5,281 nt of DNA from an uncultured Acidobacteriota bacterium. GTDB taxonomy: Bacteria > Acidobacteriota > Thermoanaerobaculia > UBA5066. This document shows, piece after piece, positions 5,252-5,281 of the stretch. Position 1 is the first letter of the stretch. Each line of letters opens with the position of its first letter. The position numbers and the translations under genes were made by a program. The notes beneath the pieces were generated by a model. That model worked only from the letters and a program-made list of their open reading frames with translations. It searched no databases and had not been told where the DNA came from. The stretch is from positions 1-5,281 of the forward strand of contig CALFNC010000112.1 of NCBI GenBank assembly GCA_937902605.1. The letters are read 5' to 3'.

Positions 5252-5281
5252 AGATCGGAAGAGCACACGTCTGAACTCCAG
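5252..5281 (+). other. Illumina TruSeq adapter sequence (non-biological)
   Basis: The last 30 bases begin AGATCGGAAGAGC and continue ACACGTCTGAACTCCAG, identical to the start of the TruSeq read-1 3' adapter as I know it. Base 5251 (A) may be genomic or added. The segment is a sequencing artefact left at the contig edge and should be trimmed. Its composition differs sharply from the GC-rich surroundings. Confidence 0.98.

Noticed and set aside
3771..5252. 493-codon open frame on the - strand
   Set aside because: It lies opposite three better-supported + strand genes with signal peptides and membrane helices, its product is Arg/Glu/Gly/Pro-rich low-complexity sequence typical of GC-rich antisense frames, and its TTG start uses an adapter base.
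4888..5268. 126-codon - strand frame starting MCSSDL
   Set aside because: Its start lies inside the adapter, so the N-terminus is artificial, and the remainder is antisense to real genes.

Overview
This is a GC-rich bacterial contig end. Codon third positions are almost all G or C, GTG starts are used, and Shine-Dalgarno sites are mostly weak. The gene content (ImuB-type Y-family polymerase homologue, GT-C-type membrane glycosyltransferase, a 17th-residue lipobox lipoprotein, exported hypotheticals) fits a Gram-negative, probably soil or environmental lineage such as Acidobacteriota or a neighbouring uncultured phylum. The sequence alone does not settle the taxon. The last 30 bases are not biological: they match the start of the Illumina TruSeq read-1 3' adapter, so the window ends at an untrimmed assembly edge.

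Layout: (1) 1-92, the probable 3' tail of an upstream gene whose stop overlaps the next start by four bases (GTGA). (2) 89-1615, + strand, imuB, a catalytically degenerate Y-family polymerase homologue with a beta-clamp-binding motif. A strong 11-bp hairpin follows it, and no dnaE2 lies downstream. (3) 1772-3226, - strand, a 484-residue polytopic membrane protein resembling GT-C glycosyltransferases, convergent with imuB. (4) 3227-3455, a divergent intergenic region of 229 bp with two TTCAC/GTGAA dyads, one of them a perfect 16-bp palindrome over the glycosyltransferase start codon, and a long hairpin. (5) 3456-5250, four + strand genes in a row: a lipoprotein, an exported protein with a WGCGTCC motif, a four-helix membrane protein that looks leaderless, and the start of another membrane protein cut off by the adapter.

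How the genes work together: imuB belongs to the SOS mutasome (ImuA-ImuB-DnaE2), which carries out damage-induced error-prone synthesis. The 4-base overlap suggests it is translated together with an upstream partner, but that partner is almost wholly outside the window. The glycosyltransferase-like protein and the four downstream genes all appear to be envelope proteins. They share no recognisable pathway, and the spacing and separate promoter-like sites argue against one tight operon. I found no mobile element, CRISPR array, rRNA or tRNA, and no convincing novel multi-gene system.
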